From positions 541,531-605,530 of the forward strand of contig NZ_SMOK01000011.1 of NCBI RefSeq assembly GCF_004353925.1: a stretch of DNA of 64,000 nucleotides. Direction: 5' to 3'. The position numbers and the translations under genes are program-made. The notes beneath the pieces were generated by a model. That model was given only the letters and a program-made list of their open reading frames with translations. It made no database searches and was not told the DNA's origin. The stretch is from Pseudomonas sp. H9. Lineage in GTDB: Bacteria; Pseudomonadota; Gammaproteobacteria; Pseudomonadales; Pseudomonadaceae. Position 1 is the stretch's first letter. The number at the start of each line of letters is the position of its first letter. Shown here piece by piece: positions 16,831 to 28,073 of the stretch.

Positions 16831-18024
16831 ATGCGAATCATTGAAAAGAATGCCGCGTTGGTGCGTACGCTCACCCCTGCTGAGGATGAGTTGCTAGCCA
16901 ATTTTGCTCAGGGTCAGTTGAGCGGCCCGCGCCTGCTGCAGGCCAACCAGCTATTGCTCAAGATCCGCGCTGCCGGGCACTGGCTGGCATGCGATTGCCG
17001 ACCGCGCGCGCTACTGGTGCTCAACGTCAATCTCAATGGCAACACCGGCACGCTGTTTCTGAAAAACAACCCCGGCACCGTCGAGCACGCGCCTGGCTGC
17101 GCCTTTACCAAGGACGAGCGTGAGCCTGCTCGTGGGCAAGATGCCGACCCGCAACCCGCCGCCTGGTTGCCGCCCGATACGCCCTTGCGCCTGATCAGCG
17201 ACTTTCGCCGTGCCGCCCCCGGCACCACCGGAGAACCAGGTGATGGCGGTGACAAACGCGAACAACACCGTTTGCTGTCATTGCTGCTGACCTTGATCGA
17301 AGCCGGTGGCCTGAACGTTTATGCCACACACCTGAAAAAAGACCTCTCCGGGCAGTTTGCCGAGCTGCGCAGTGTCGCTAGTCGTTATCCGTTGATTGAG
17401 CGGGTGCCGGCCAGCAACTACCTGGAAACGCGCCTGGACATGAAGCACATGATGATGCTCAAGACACGCTTGCGTGACTCCAGCGCCTTCGGCAATCACC
17501 GCCGCTACGGCCTGATGCTCGACTGCGTCAGCCAGATCAAAACGCGCAAGGTCTACAACGAACGCAGCGAAGACGGCTTCGATTTCCAGGGGCATCACTT
17601 GTTGTGGGGTGGCAGCAAGACCTCAGGGCCACTACTGGCCCTGGCTATCTATTCACCGGCCAGTGCCGGTAGCCATTTCTATGAGCTGATTCATGTAGCC
17701 AGTGTCCCAGTGCTGTCACGCGGGCTTTTCTTCCCGGTCTACCGCGATGAAGAACGTGAGCCGTTGAAGATGCTCATTTCGCTGATTGACTGGATGGCCA
17801 GCAAAGGTGTGCGGGTGATCCTGCGCCGCCCAGTGATAGGTGGCCAGGGCACGGATGCGTTGGTGCTCAGTTCCGACCAGGACCGTGTCTTGTCGGTATC
17901 GCTCAGCGCACAGCCGCAGGGGCCGGAGCCTGAGGGCGAAACCTTCAAGCGCTACGCCGATTTCAAGAGCCTGGATACCTTCCGCAAGTACGTGGCGGGT
18001 TTCTTCATGCGCGGGCGTGAATAA
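16831..18024 (+). CDS. Uncharacterised protein with CxC...HxxGC motif (DUF1173-reminiscent)
   Basis: 397 residues; not recognised with certainty. The N-terminal third contains LACDCRPRA, then VEHAPGC about 33 residues later, a CxC...HxxxC arrangement that could bind zinc, similar in spacing to DUF1173 or SWIM-type fingers. A helical middle (about 170-260) leads to a mixed alpha/beta region (HLLWGGSKTSGPLLALAIYS, SRGLFFPVYRDEEREPLKML, GVRVILRRPVIGGQGTDA) that might be a nuclease-like or ligand-binding domain, but no catalytic signature is evident. No signal peptide or membrane segment. Convergent with the mnxR-like gene across a hairpin; no operon partner. Ribosome site is weak (AAAGGA about 6 bases before ATG). 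Confidence 0.6.
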   Translation: MRIIEKNAALVRTLTPAEDELLANFAQGQLSGPRLLQANQLLLKIRAAGHWLACDCRPRALLVLNVNLNGNTGTLFLKNNPGTVEHAPGCAFTKDEREPARGQDADPQPAAWLPPDTPLRLISDFRRAAPGTTGEPGDGGDKREQHRLLSLLLTLIEAGGLNVYATHLKKDLSGQFAELRSVASRYPLIERVPASNYLETRLDMKHMMMLKTRLRDSSAFGNHRRYGLMLDCVSQIKTRKVYNERSEDGFDFQGHHLLWGGSKTSGPLLALAIYSPASAGSHFYELIHVASVPVLSRGLFFPVYRDEEREPLKMLISLIDWMASKGVRVILRRPVIGGQGTDALVLSSDQDRVLSVSLSAQPQGPEPEGETFKRYADFKSLDTFRKYVAGFFMRGRE

Positions 18025-18059
18025 TCGCGGGGCAACCAACCCAAGGTAAGCCCCGCGAT
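18024..18059. terminator. Bidirectional hairpin between convergent genes
   Basis: Arms atcgcgggg (18024-18032) and ccccgcgat (18051-18059) lie in the 37-base space between two converging stops. The arms are REP-core-like, so it may be a shortened REP pair serving as a shared terminator. Confidence 0.55.
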
Positions 18060-18061
18060 GT

Positions 18062-19492
18062 TTACCACTGACGCTTGTCTGGTCGGGTCAGCCCAAGCTT
18101 CTCGATGCGGTAGCGCAACATGTCCCGACTCAGCCCCAACAGCCGCGCCGACTTGGTGACGTTCCAGTCGGTGCGGTCGAGCATCTTGCGCACCATTTCC
18201 CGCTCCACCTCAGGCAGGCTGGTCGAGGTCGGGACCTCTCCGATGCCCTGGATTTCGTGCGGCACCGCTGCTGTCGGCAACTCAAACGGTTCATCGACCA
18301 GGCTCATGCAGACGTTGAGCTGGTGCGGCGCAATTTCCTCGCTCGGTGCCAACAACACGGTTTGCTCCAGCATGTTGCGCAGCTCACGAACGTTGCCCGG
18401 CCAACTGTAATTGAGCAGCAGCTCTTCGGCCTCGGGGCTGAAGTACAGGTGCGATTTGCCATAACGCTTGCCGTGCAGGGCAAGAAAATGCCGGGCCAGC
18501 AGCAGGATGTCTTCGCCACGGGCGTACAGCCTGGGCACCTTGATCGAAATGATGCGCAGACGGAAGAACAAGTCGCGGCGGAACTTTCCCTGCTGCACCA
18601 TGTGCTCCAGGTTGCAGTTGGTGGCACTGATGATGCGCAAATCGACCTTGCGTTCCTTGACTGCACCAATGCGGCGAATCGTCCGGTCTTCCAGCAGCTT
18701 CAGCAGCTTGGCTTGCAGCAGCAGGTCCATTTCACCGATTTCGTCGAGAAACAGGGTGCCGCCATCCGCCGCTTCTACCAAGCCAACCCGGCGGTCTTTG
18801 GCATCGGTAAACGCGCCTTTCTCATGACCGAACAGTTCGGCTTCAAGCAAGTTGGCCGGAATTGAAGCACAGTTGAACTCAATAAACGGCCCCTTGCTGC
18901 GAGCACCGTCGTAATGCAGTGCACGTGCTACCAATTCCTTGCCGGTCCCCGTCTCGCCTTCAACCAGCACCGGCGGCAGGTCACCGCTGGACATACGCCG
19001 CTCGGCGTCGAGCAATTGCGTCAGCGTGTGTTTGAGGCCGATCATGGCCGGCGACTCGCCAATCAGCGACTGACCGCCGAACTTCTGCGCTTCGCGTTCC
19101 TGATAGAACGTCAGCGTGCGCTCCATGCGCTCGGTGGCAAGGGCCTTATCGAGCATGAGTTTAAGCTCGGCCAGTACCACCGGTTTGGTCAGGTAGTGAA
19201 ACGCCCCCTCCTTCATCGCCAACACGGCATCTTCGACGTTGCCGTAGCCGGTCATCATGATCACCTTGAGCTCCGGCGCACGCACCGCCAGGGCCTTGAT
19301 CAGCTCATGACCACTCATGCCGGGCAACGAGTTGTCGGTCAACACTGCATCGGGTTGACACTGCGGCAGTTGTTCCAGCGCCTGCTCAGCACTGTGACAG
19401 ACGGTGACCTCAAAGCCCTTGCGCTCCAAATAGGTCTGAATGTTTTCAGCCAGGATTTCATCATCCTCCACCACCAGGATGCTGTGCTCCAT
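18062..19492 (-). CDS. mnxR: Sigma-54-dependent NtrC-family response regulator (MnxR-like)
   Basis: 476 residues. REC domain 1-120 with acidic pocket (EDD, residues 9-11), phospho-acceptor D53 (VLTDNSLPGMSG) and conserved Lys (YLTKPV). AAA+ domain about 145-370 with Walker A GETGTGKE and Walker B GGTLFLDEIGE. Fis-type helix-turn-helix at the end (NVTKSARLLGLSRDMLRYRI). The sigma-54-contacting GAFTGA loop reads GAFTDA, a natural variant. The start at 19492 has GGGAGGGG before it and overlaps the sensor gene by 32 bases, so the two are co-transcribed. In P. putida GB-1, MnxR with sensors MnxS1 and MnxS2 is needed for Mn(II) oxidation; the gene set here (two sensors, this regulator, a large multicopper oxidase) matches that system. 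The symbol rests on context and architecture. Confidence 0.78.
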   Translation of the reverse strand: MEHSILVVEDDEILAENIQTYLERKGFEVTVCHSAEQALEQLPQCQPDAVLTDNSLPGMSGHELIKALAVRAPELKVIMMTGYGNVEDAVLAMKEGAFHYLTKPVVLAELKLMLDKALATERMERTLTFYQEREAQKFGGQSLIGESPAMIGLKHTLTQLLDAERRMSSGDLPPVLVEGETGTGKELVARALHYDGARSKGPFIEFNCASIPANLLEAELFGHEKGAFTDAKDRRVGLVEAADGGTLFLDEIGEMDLLLQAKLLKLLEDRTIRRIGAVKERKVDLRIISATNCNLEHMVQQGKFRRDLFFRLRIISIKVPRLYARGEDILLLARHFLALHGKRYGKSHLYFSPEAEELLLNYSWPGNVRELRNMLEQTVLLAPSEEIAPHQLNVCMSLVDEPFELPTAAVPHEIQGIGEVPTSTSLPEVEREMVRKMLDRTDWNVTKSARLLGLSRDMLRYRIEKLGLTRPDKRQW

Positions 19493-20957
19493 GATCCCCT
19501 CCCGCTGCTACATTGAAAGTCAGGCTAACGCGGGTTCCTTCCTCTTCGCGGCTGGTCAGGCTGACCGCACCGCCAAAACGCTCCATTATTCGTTTGACCA
19601 ACACCAAGCCAACACCCAGACCACCCTGTTTGGTGGTGAAAAACGGTTTGAAGACCATACGTTCCTGCTGTTGGCTCATGCCCTTGCCGGTGTCCGTCAA
19701 GTTCAGCTGGACTTCGTTCTGCTCCTTCACCTCAAGCACCTCAAGGGTCAATCGGCCGCCACCCGGCATCGCCTCAAGCGCGTTGGAAAACAGGCTATTG
19801 AGGATCTGCGTGAGTAACACTGGCTGGCTGACCACCCACACCGTGGGCGGCGTACTGACCTGCAACTGCACCTGGTTGCGCTCGATCTGATGTGCAAAAG
19901 CACTGCAGGTATCCTCAACCGCTGCACTCAGATCAACCGCTTCGGCATCGTCCTTCAATGGCCGCAAGGACACCAGTAGCTCACGTACCCAACGCGACAT
20001 ACGGTCAACCTGACTGATAATGTCGCCAATGTTCTTCTGCGAGCGCTCACTGGCAATCTCTTGCGCCAGCTCCGCACTGGAGCGGATCGTCGCCAACGGA
20101 TTGCGCAAACTGTGGGCCACCGCCGACGACATCTCTCCCAATGCTACGAAGGTTTCGCTGGCCACAAGCTTCGCTTGCTGGGCCTGCAACAGGCTCGCCG
20201 CACGGCGCACAATCCAGAACAGGCCGAAATAGATCAGCGCACCGCCGAGCAAGGTGGACGTCCAGATCAGTACATAGCCGCGCTGAATACGCCGTATCAA
20301 GTCTTGGGGCTCTTTGTACACCTCGACCATCGACAGCACTTTCGTGCCGCTCTCGTCGAACATGGGAATGTAGTTTTCGATGAACAGGTACTCCGGCTCA
20401 CGCTGAAACTTCTGCTCTTCACGGTCTTCATCGGCTTTGTGGTAGCTGGCCGATACCGGCACCTGCGAGTTGAACGACTCATCGAGGTCGTCGTCGCCGA
20501 CAATTTTCTGGCCGATAAGCAAAGGGTTGGTCGACCAGACGATAGTCCGGTCAAGGGCATAGACGTTGGTCAGCAAGGTGTCCGGCAGGTGCTCGACATG
20601 GTCGAGAAACTCGATACGGGTAGACGCTGCCAGGTCAGCGCTGACCCCCGAATGCTGCTTGTCCATCCGCGGATCCAGCAGTTGCGCCATGGTGGTGCCG
20701 GGAGGCAGTTGCGAATGGCGCACTTCGGCCTTGGCCATCGCCTGAATGAATTGCGCGGTGAGCATGGCATCGCGCTCGACGCTGTCGTTGACCACGAACT
20801 GCGTCGAGACATAGCCCAGCCCCACTGCTACCGAGGCAATGATCAACAGGCTGACCACGGAGAACCAGCGCAACAGGTTGAATTCGCGCAGGGTCCGATC
20901 AGTTGCAGTTTGCGAGTCACGGCCCTCATCGGCCTGTTTCTTATTCAGCACCTGCAT
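19461..20957 (-). CDS. mnxS2: Membrane sensor histidine kinase (MnxS2-like)
   Basis: 498 residues. Membrane segment about 32-53, periplasmic sensor about 54-235, second membrane segment about 237-258, then HisKA with H-box AVAHSLRNPLATIRSS and HATPase_c with N box (SLFSNALEAM), G1 box (LTDTGKGMS) and G2 box (GLGVGLVLVKRIMERFGG). It is clearly paralogous to the kinase at 25010-26479 along its whole length, including the sensor (both have SVERDA, LLTAQFIQ, LDHV/I, SASYH, FIENYIP). AGGAAG lies before the start. It overlaps mnxR, making it that regulator's cognate kinase; the choice between names S1 and S2 is based on adjacency to mnxR. The sensed signal is unknown. Confidence 0.75.
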   Translation of the reverse strand: MQVLNKKQADEGRDSQTATDRTLREFNLLRWFSVVSLLIIASVAVGLGYVSTQFVVNDSVERDAMLTAQFIQAMAKAEVRHSQLPPGTTMAQLLDPRMDKQHSGVSADLAASTRIEFLDHVEHLPDTLLTNVYALDRTIVWSTNPLLIGQKIVGDDDLDESFNSQVPVSASYHKADEDREEQKFQREPEYLFIENYIPMFDESGTKVLSMVEVYKEPQDLIRRIQRGYVLIWTSTLLGGALIYFGLFWIVRRAASLLQAQQAKLVASETFVALGEMSSAVAHSLRNPLATIRSSAELAQEIASERSQKNIGDIISQVDRMSRWVRELLVSLRPLKDDAEAVDLSAAVEDTCSAFAHQIERNQVQLQVSTPPTVWVVSQPVLLTQILNSLFSNALEAMPGGGRLTLEVLEVKEQNEVQLNLTDTGKGMSQQQERMVFKPFFTTKQGGLGVGLVLVKRIMERFGGAVSLTSREEEGTRVSLTFNVAAGGDHGAQHPGGGG

Positions 20958-20993
20958 CGGTTCTTCCTGGCGGGCTGTTTTTTTACTTACAAC

Positions 20994-21004
20994 TTATAGC
21001 CCAG
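20994..21004 (-). promoter_or_regulatory. Promoter-like motif CTGGGCTATAA shared by both sensor-kinase genes
   Basis: On the minus strand CTGGGCTATAA occurs 37 bases before the start at 20957; the identical 11 bases occur 30 bases before the paralogous kinase start at 26479. GGCTATAA could serve as a -10 element. The identity at both paralogues is directly visible. Confidence 0.5.
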
Positions 21005-21065
21005 CCAGGAAGAGGTGGATCAAATCAATTCTAATAGCTACTGGCCCACTGATAGTATTTTGCCT

Positions 21066-22046
21066 CTATTGCGCAGCAGCGCCCCCACTGCCTGCCGCCC
21101 GTGCTTGCTCCACGGCCCCTTGGCGCACGGTTTCCTGCTCAAGGAACTCAAGCACATTGTCGGCATCCTGATGACTCAAGCGTAGGTTGGGCATGGCCAC
21201 ACGGTTGTACTGCTCAAAAAGCGCCACAGCCAGGGCTTCGCGTTCGGCCAGCATGCGATCAGGCTCGCGAATCCAGCGGCTGAGCCAGGCGCGCTCACGC
21301 CGCTGAGTGACACCCAGAAGATCCGGGCCAACGTTGCGCATACCAATGCCCTGGCCGTCTTCGGGGCCAAGGCTGTGACAGGCCGCACAGCGGGTGCGGA
21401 ACAACTCCTCTCCAGTGCTGGGCGGGCGAATCTCCGGAGCCAGGGCGTAGCTTTGCTCGGTGCTAGGGGTTTTCCAGTTCTGCAGGCTGTTGGCCAGTTG
21501 ATCGGCGAGGATCCACGGGTTTTCGAACGGTGACGCCTTCATCCAGCGCCCGGTGGCCTGATTACCGACTATCAGGCTGAGGTTGTGATCACGGCTGCGG
21601 CCATTGTCGATCCCTTCGATGAACAGGCCCAGGCGCCGACGCAGTTCGTCGATCTGCTCTTTGTCGCCGGTCAGAAAGCGCCAGCCCGGCCCGACTTTGA
21701 AGCGCGCCGCGTAAGCCTTGAGCACCTGTGGGGTATCGCTGAGCGGGTCGATGCTGATCGAATAGAAAAACACATCACGCCCAACCCGATCCCCCAGCAA
21801 CTGCTGAACCTGGCGCAAACGCGCAGTCTCCAGCGGACAGGAATCGCCACAGCCGGTGAAGATGAAATTGACCACCACCACCTTGCCCTTGATCAGGTCA
21901 TCGAAAAAGTGCACCTGCTGGCCGTCCTGGTCAATCAGCGGTGTGTTGGGAAAATACCCCGCCCCCCACGGCGTAGCCTCCTCTGCCAAGCCCTGGAGGG
22001 CCCAGCACAGCCATGCTGCGCCGAGCCAGACAGTCAATCGCCCCAT
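21066..22046 (-). CDS. SCO/SenC thioredoxin-fold protein fused to cytochrome c
   Basis: 326 residues with a signal peptide (about 1-21). The SCO domain (about 35-190) has the copper-binding GCGDSCP (CxxxCP) and the distal His in SRDHNLSLIVGN. It is followed by a class I cytochrome c domain (about 215-305) with haem site CAACH and a likely axial Met in VAMPNL. SCO proteins load copper into target enzymes or act as thiol/redox partners; the attached haem could pass electrons. The gene begins 18 bases after the multicopper oxidase stop and is read with it, so copper delivery to, or electron removal from, that oxidase is the likely job. The periplasmic location follows from the signal peptide. 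Confidence 0.85.
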   Translation of the reverse strand: MGRLTVWLGAAWLCWALQGLAEEATPWGAGYFPNTPLIDQDGQQVHFFDDLIKGKVVVVNFIFTGCGDSCPLETARLRQVQQLLGDRVGRDVFFYSISIDPLSDTPQVLKAYAARFKVGPGWRFLTGDKEQIDELRRRLGLFIEGIDNGRSRDHNLSLIVGNQATGRWMKASPFENPWILADQLANSLQNWKTPSTEQSYALAPEIRPPSTGEELFRTRCAACHSLGPEDGQGIGMRNVGPDLLGVTQRRERAWLSRWIREPDRMLAEREALAVALFEQYNRVAMPNLRLSHQDADNVLEFLEQETVRQGAVEQARAAGSGGAAAQ

Positions 22047-22064
22047 GATCCCTCCCCCTTTTGC

Positions 22065-24848
<2,784 letters not shown>

Positions 24849-24887
24849 GATCTCTCACCCAGTATTGGCAGACCGGTAATGTCGATT

Positions 24888-24904
24888 TGCAATTACCCAG
24901 CCAA
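24888..24904 (-). promoter_or_regulatory. Sigma-54 (-24/-12) promoter of mcoA
   Basis: Minus strand TTGGCTGGGTAATTGCA: TTGGC at -24 and TTGCA at -12 with the exact GG-to-GC spacing of the consensus yTGGCACGrNNNTTGCw. It would start transcription about 30 bases before ATG 24848. It fits control by the NtrC-type regulator encoded nearby. Confidence 0.7.
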
Positions 24905-24973
24905 AACTGTTTCAAGATATGTACATTATATTTATCAATACGTTAGCGAGCATTTGGTTGAACAAGTGGGCGT

Positions 24974-24997
24974 AAAAAGCGGGGGAATGCTGCCCCC
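24974..24997 (-). terminator. Intrinsic terminator after the upstream sensor kinase
   Basis: Minus strand GGGGG-cagcatt-CCCCC then GC and TTTTT, beginning 13 bases after the stop at 25010. It separates the kinase transcript from mcoA, which then needs its own promoter. Confidence 0.75.
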
Positions 24998-25009
24998 ACA
25001 TTGGGGTTT

Positions 25010-26479
25010 TCAACCCTGCAGCGGCTCGCGGGCCACACGAAAGGTCAACTGCACGCAGGTGCCCTTGCCTTCACGACTACTCAGCCGCACGCTGCCACCG
25101 AAACGCTCCATGATCCGTTTGACCAGCACCAGCCCTACCCCCAGACCACCTTGTTTGGTGGTGTAGAACGGCTTGAACGCCATGCGTTGTTGTTCTTCGC
25201 TCATCCCCTTGCCACTGTCGCACAGGCGCAGTGTCAGGGTTTTGCGGTTCTGATGGATCAGCTCGATGCGCAATGCGCCCCCTTCGCTCATGGCCTCCAG
25301 GGCATTGGCGATCAGGCTGTTGAGGATCTGCCCCAGCAGCACTGGCTGGCTCAGTACCTGTGTGCTGCCCAGCGCATCGATCCGTACCTCTACACCGTGT
25401 CGCTTGAGCTGCAGCGCGAAGGCCTGCACGCTGTCTTGCAGTACACGCTCAAGCTCCACCGCTTGTGCCTCGTCGTTGAGTGGTCGCAGCGACTGTAGCA
25501 ATTGGCGCACCCAGTGCGACATACGATCGACCTGGCTGATGATGTCTCCGATGTTCTTCTGCGCCGGGCCCTCCTCGATTTCCTGGGCCAGCTCGGCACT
25601 GGAACGAATACTGGCCAGCGGGTTGCGCAAACTGTGGGCCACCGCCGACGACATCTCCCCCAGCGCCACAAAGGTTTCATTGTTGATCAAGCGCTTCTGC
25701 TGCTGTTGCAAATGGCGGTTGGCGCGGTACATCAGCCAGTACAGGCCGCCGTACACCAGCGCGGCACCAACGGCGACAGCCAGCCAGATCATCAGCAAAC
25801 CGCTTTCGATACGTGAAATCAGATCACGCGGTTCTTTATAGATTTCGACCATCGCCGTGACGTTCTCACCGTCGGCATCGAACAGCGGGATGTAGTTCTC
25901 GATGAACAGATGCTCAGGTGGGGTGATGAACTTCTGTTCGGCACGCGCCTGATCAACATCGTGGTAGCTGGCCGACACCCGCACCTTGTTCTCAAAGGCG
26001 TGATCAAGGTCTTCATCTGACTCGATCATGCGCCCGACCAAGGCCGGATTGCTTGACCAGATCACCGTGCGGTCCGGGGCATAGATATTGGCCAGCAGCA
26101 TGTCCGGCAAATGCGCGATGTGGTCGAGGAATTCGCCGCGGGCATCACGCCGCGCTTGCGGGGTGACTTCCGGGAAGCTCTGGTCCAGCCGTGGGTCGAG
26201 CAACTCGCCCATGGTGCGCACGTTGGGGATGGAGACATGGCGCACTTCGGCCGAGGCAATTGACTGGATGAACTGCGCGGTAAGCAGTGCATCGCGCTCG
26301 ACACTTTCATTAATCACAAAGCGGCTGGAAATCAGACCCAAGCCAACAGCCACCGACAGAATGATCGCCAGGCTGACAAAGGCATACCAGCGTAACAAGT
26401 TGAACGGTCGTTTCACGGGCGCTTCGCTATTAGCGTGTTCTTGCATGACGGGTGTATCCAGGCGTGACTGCAGGTCCAT
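25010..26479 (-). CDS. mnxS1: Membrane sensor histidine kinase (MnxS1-like), paralogue of 19461-20957
   Basis: 489 residues, same architecture as the other kinase: membrane segment about 27-48, periplasmic sensor, second membrane segment about 230-252, H-box AVAHSLRNPLASIRSS, N box IANALEAM, G1 CDSGKGMS, G2 GLGVGLVLVKRIMERFGG. There is no response regulator next to it, so it very likely feeds the single MnxR-like regulator, as MnxS1 and MnxS2 do in P. putida GB-1. Ribosome site CCAGGAG lies 6 bases before ATG 26479. A strong terminator follows. The sensor halves of the two kinases are more diverged than the catalytic halves, so they may read different signals. Confidence 0.75.
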   Translation of the reverse strand: MDLQSRLDTPVMQEHANSEAPVKRPFNLLRWYAFVSLAIILSVAVGLGLISSRFVINESVERDALLTAQFIQSIASAEVRHVSIPNVRTMGELLDPRLDQSFPEVTPQARRDARGEFLDHIAHLPDMLLANIYAPDRTVIWSSNPALVGRMIESDEDLDHAFENKVRVSASYHDVDQARAEQKFITPPEHLFIENYIPLFDADGENVTAMVEIYKEPRDLISRIESGLLMIWLAVAVGAALVYGGLYWLMYRANRHLQQQQKRLINNETFVALGEMSSAVAHSLRNPLASIRSSAELAQEIEEGPAQKNIGDIISQVDRMSHWVRQLLQSLRPLNDEAQAVELERVLQDSVQAFALQLKRHGVEVRIDALGSTQVLSQPVLLGQILNSLIANALEAMSEGGALRIELIHQNRKTLTLRLCDSGKGMSEEQQRMAFKPFYTTKQGGLGVGLVLVKRIMERFGGSVRLSSREGKGTCVQLTFRVAREPLQG

Positions 26480-26508
26480 CGCGAACTCCTGGCTAGTGGC
26501 TTCTTAGG

Positions 26509-26519
26509 TTATAGCCCAG
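26509..26519 (-). promoter_or_regulatory. Promoter-like motif CTGGGCTATAA upstream of mnxS1-like gene
   Basis: Identical 11-base motif to that at 20994-21004, 30 bases before the start at 26479; GGCTATAA may be the -10 element. Confidence 0.5.
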
Positions 26520-26620
26520 ATGCCTTCAATTGCCCCGCGCGCTCCCCCCAATCGCCCCCAACCCTGGGTCAATATCGCCCGATTTCTCTGCAAGCCAGGC
26601 CCCACAAGGCTTTGCGCATG

Positions 26621-26637
26621 TTGGTATGGAAGTTGCC
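26621..26637 (+). promoter_or_regulatory. Sigma-54 (-24/-12) promoter of the secreted-protein/curlin operon
   Basis: TTGGTATGGAAGTTGCC: TTGG at -24 and TTGC at -12 with the exact 10-base GG-to-GC spacing. It predicts a start near 26648 and a leader of about 44 bases to ATG 26692. It diverges from the mnxS1-like gene and fits activation by the MnxR-like regulator. Confidence 0.6.
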
Positions 26638-26691
26638 GAGCCTTGTGCAGACGACCCAAGCCCCTGGGCCCCACTGCAAGAGGGAACACTC

Positions 26692-28038
26692 ATGCACCGT
26701 CCAACGCCCCACCCACTGGCTTTGCTGATGTTGGCTGGCCTGATTCAGGCGCCGGCTCAGGCCGCGCTGTTTGAAGTCGATCCTGGCCCTTACCTACCCG
26801 CCACCGGTGGCTTTGCCGCCTGGTATCACGACACCCACGGCCGGGTGCTTGATCTGTGCTTGACCAAGGCCGTCAGCTCGCGAGTCGCCGGTGCGCCCGG
26901 TGCCCCGTCGTACATGTGCGTACTGAACCCGGCACCCGGGGTGTTCGATGACACCAAGCCGATCAGCTTCCCCACCAACTACCCCGACGAGACGTTCTGG
27001 TTCACCGCCGATGCTGCCCTTGTCGATGCCGCCCGCGGCATCGACTTGACCTACGTGTCTGCCGTTGAAGCCGCCTTCGCTGCCGATGAGGTAGTCGATG
27101 GCGACCAGGTCAGCTTTGCCCGGATCCGCATCCGGGTCGACGTGCCGACCGCAGGCACCTACATCGTCACTCACCCCTACGGTGTCGAAGTATTCGATGT
27201 ACCAGTGGCGGGAGGCCGCGCCATCAACATGACCCGTGACATCGGCATTGGCGGGCAGAAAAGCTACACCGGTGCGCTCAAAGGCGATATTGGCCCGTTC
27301 CTGCGCGGTGTGGGCGGACCTTACACTGAAACCAACCCGGAAACCGGCGCCAGTGAGCGTTTCATCGGCGACCCTAACCTCAACGAGGCGGTGACCGGCA
27401 GCCCGTTCAACACCAACTACGTGCGCATCGAAGGGCCCAACGGCCTGGACATCCGCACCACGCTGTTCGCGGTGTCCGGCAAGCTGTCCAACGTGGTCCG
27501 GCCAACCCCGGTGATCGGGCAGCGTAGCACTTACTCGCGCCACAGCGAAAACGGTGACCTGCGCGCCCAGCAAGATGTCTTCGTCCAGGCGCCACCTCCC
27601 CCCGGTACAGCAACACTGATCAGCCAGACGCCGCCCCTGAGCCTTACTGAAGCCAACACCACCGGCGCCTGGTACGCCCAGTCGACGCTCAACCCGAACT
27701 TGCCACTCAACCTGCAGGTGACCGCCGACAACCAACTGGCGATTTCCACCAGCACACCGACCACCCTCACCCTGCCGCTGACCGACCTGGTAGTGATTCA
27801 GCGTGCCGAGTACAGCCTGGCGTCCGGCCAACTGACCCTGGTCGCCTCGACCAGCGACGAAACCAGCCCTCCAACACTCGTTGCCAGCACCGGAAACGGC
27901 GCTGCCATTGGCACCCTGGGCGGCAACGGCGCGGTCAAGACCCTCACCACCGGGCTTTCGCCGATTCCACCGGCCACGGTCACGGTGACCAGCGCCAATG
28001 GTGGTAGCGACAGCGAAGAAGTGGTGCTCGTGCCATGA
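26692..28038 (+). CDS. Secreted protein of unknown family (DPGPY family, short paralogue)
   Basis: 448 residues from ATG 26692 (AGAGGGA 6 bases before; upstream in-frame ATGs overlap the promoter and lack ribosome sites). Signal peptide about 1-24 (IQAPAQA, then ALFEVDPGPY). Not recognised. It is homologous along its length to the first 430 or so residues of the next gene: shared DPGPY, two cysteines (LCL..., YMC), AF-VDGDQ-SFARIRIRV, THPYGVE, GPFLRGVGGPYTE, FIGDPNL, GSPFNTN, and a C-terminal beta-rich stretch ending PPATVTVTSANGGSDSE. The pattern is all-beta and Ig-like, with a likely disulfide. It is probably periplasmic, outer-membrane-associated or extracellular. First gene of the operon that ends with the curlins; a role in fibre secretion or matrix assembly is inference. 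Confidence 0.7.
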   Translation: MHRPTPHPLALLMLAGLIQAPAQAALFEVDPGPYLPATGGFAAWYHDTHGRVLDLCLTKAVSSRVAGAPGAPSYMCVLNPAPGVFDDTKPISFPTNYPDETFWFTADAALVDAARGIDLTYVSAVEAAFAADEVVDGDQVSFARIRIRVDVPTAGTYIVTHPYGVEVFDVPVAGGRAINMTRDIGIGGQKSYTGALKGDIGPFLRGVGGPYTETNPETGASERFIGDPNLNEAVTGSPFNTNYVRIEGPNGLDIRTTLFAVSGKLSNVVRPTPVIGQRSTYSRHSENGDLRAQQDVFVQAPPPPGTATLISQTPPLSLTEANTTGAWYAQSTLNPNLPLNLQVTADNQLAISTSTPTTLTLPLTDLVVIQRAEYSLASGQLTLVASTSDETSPPTLVASTGNGAAIGTLGGNGAVKTLTTGLSPIPPATVTVTSANGGSDSEEVVLVP

Positions 28039-28073
28039 ACATCATTACGCCACGTCCCGTAGCAGGAGGCAGC

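Noticed and set aside
26480..26510. TGGC...GGC stretch before the mnxS1-like gene as a sigma-54 promoter
   Set aside because: The GG-to-GC distance is wrong and it is on the wrong strand for the kinase gene.
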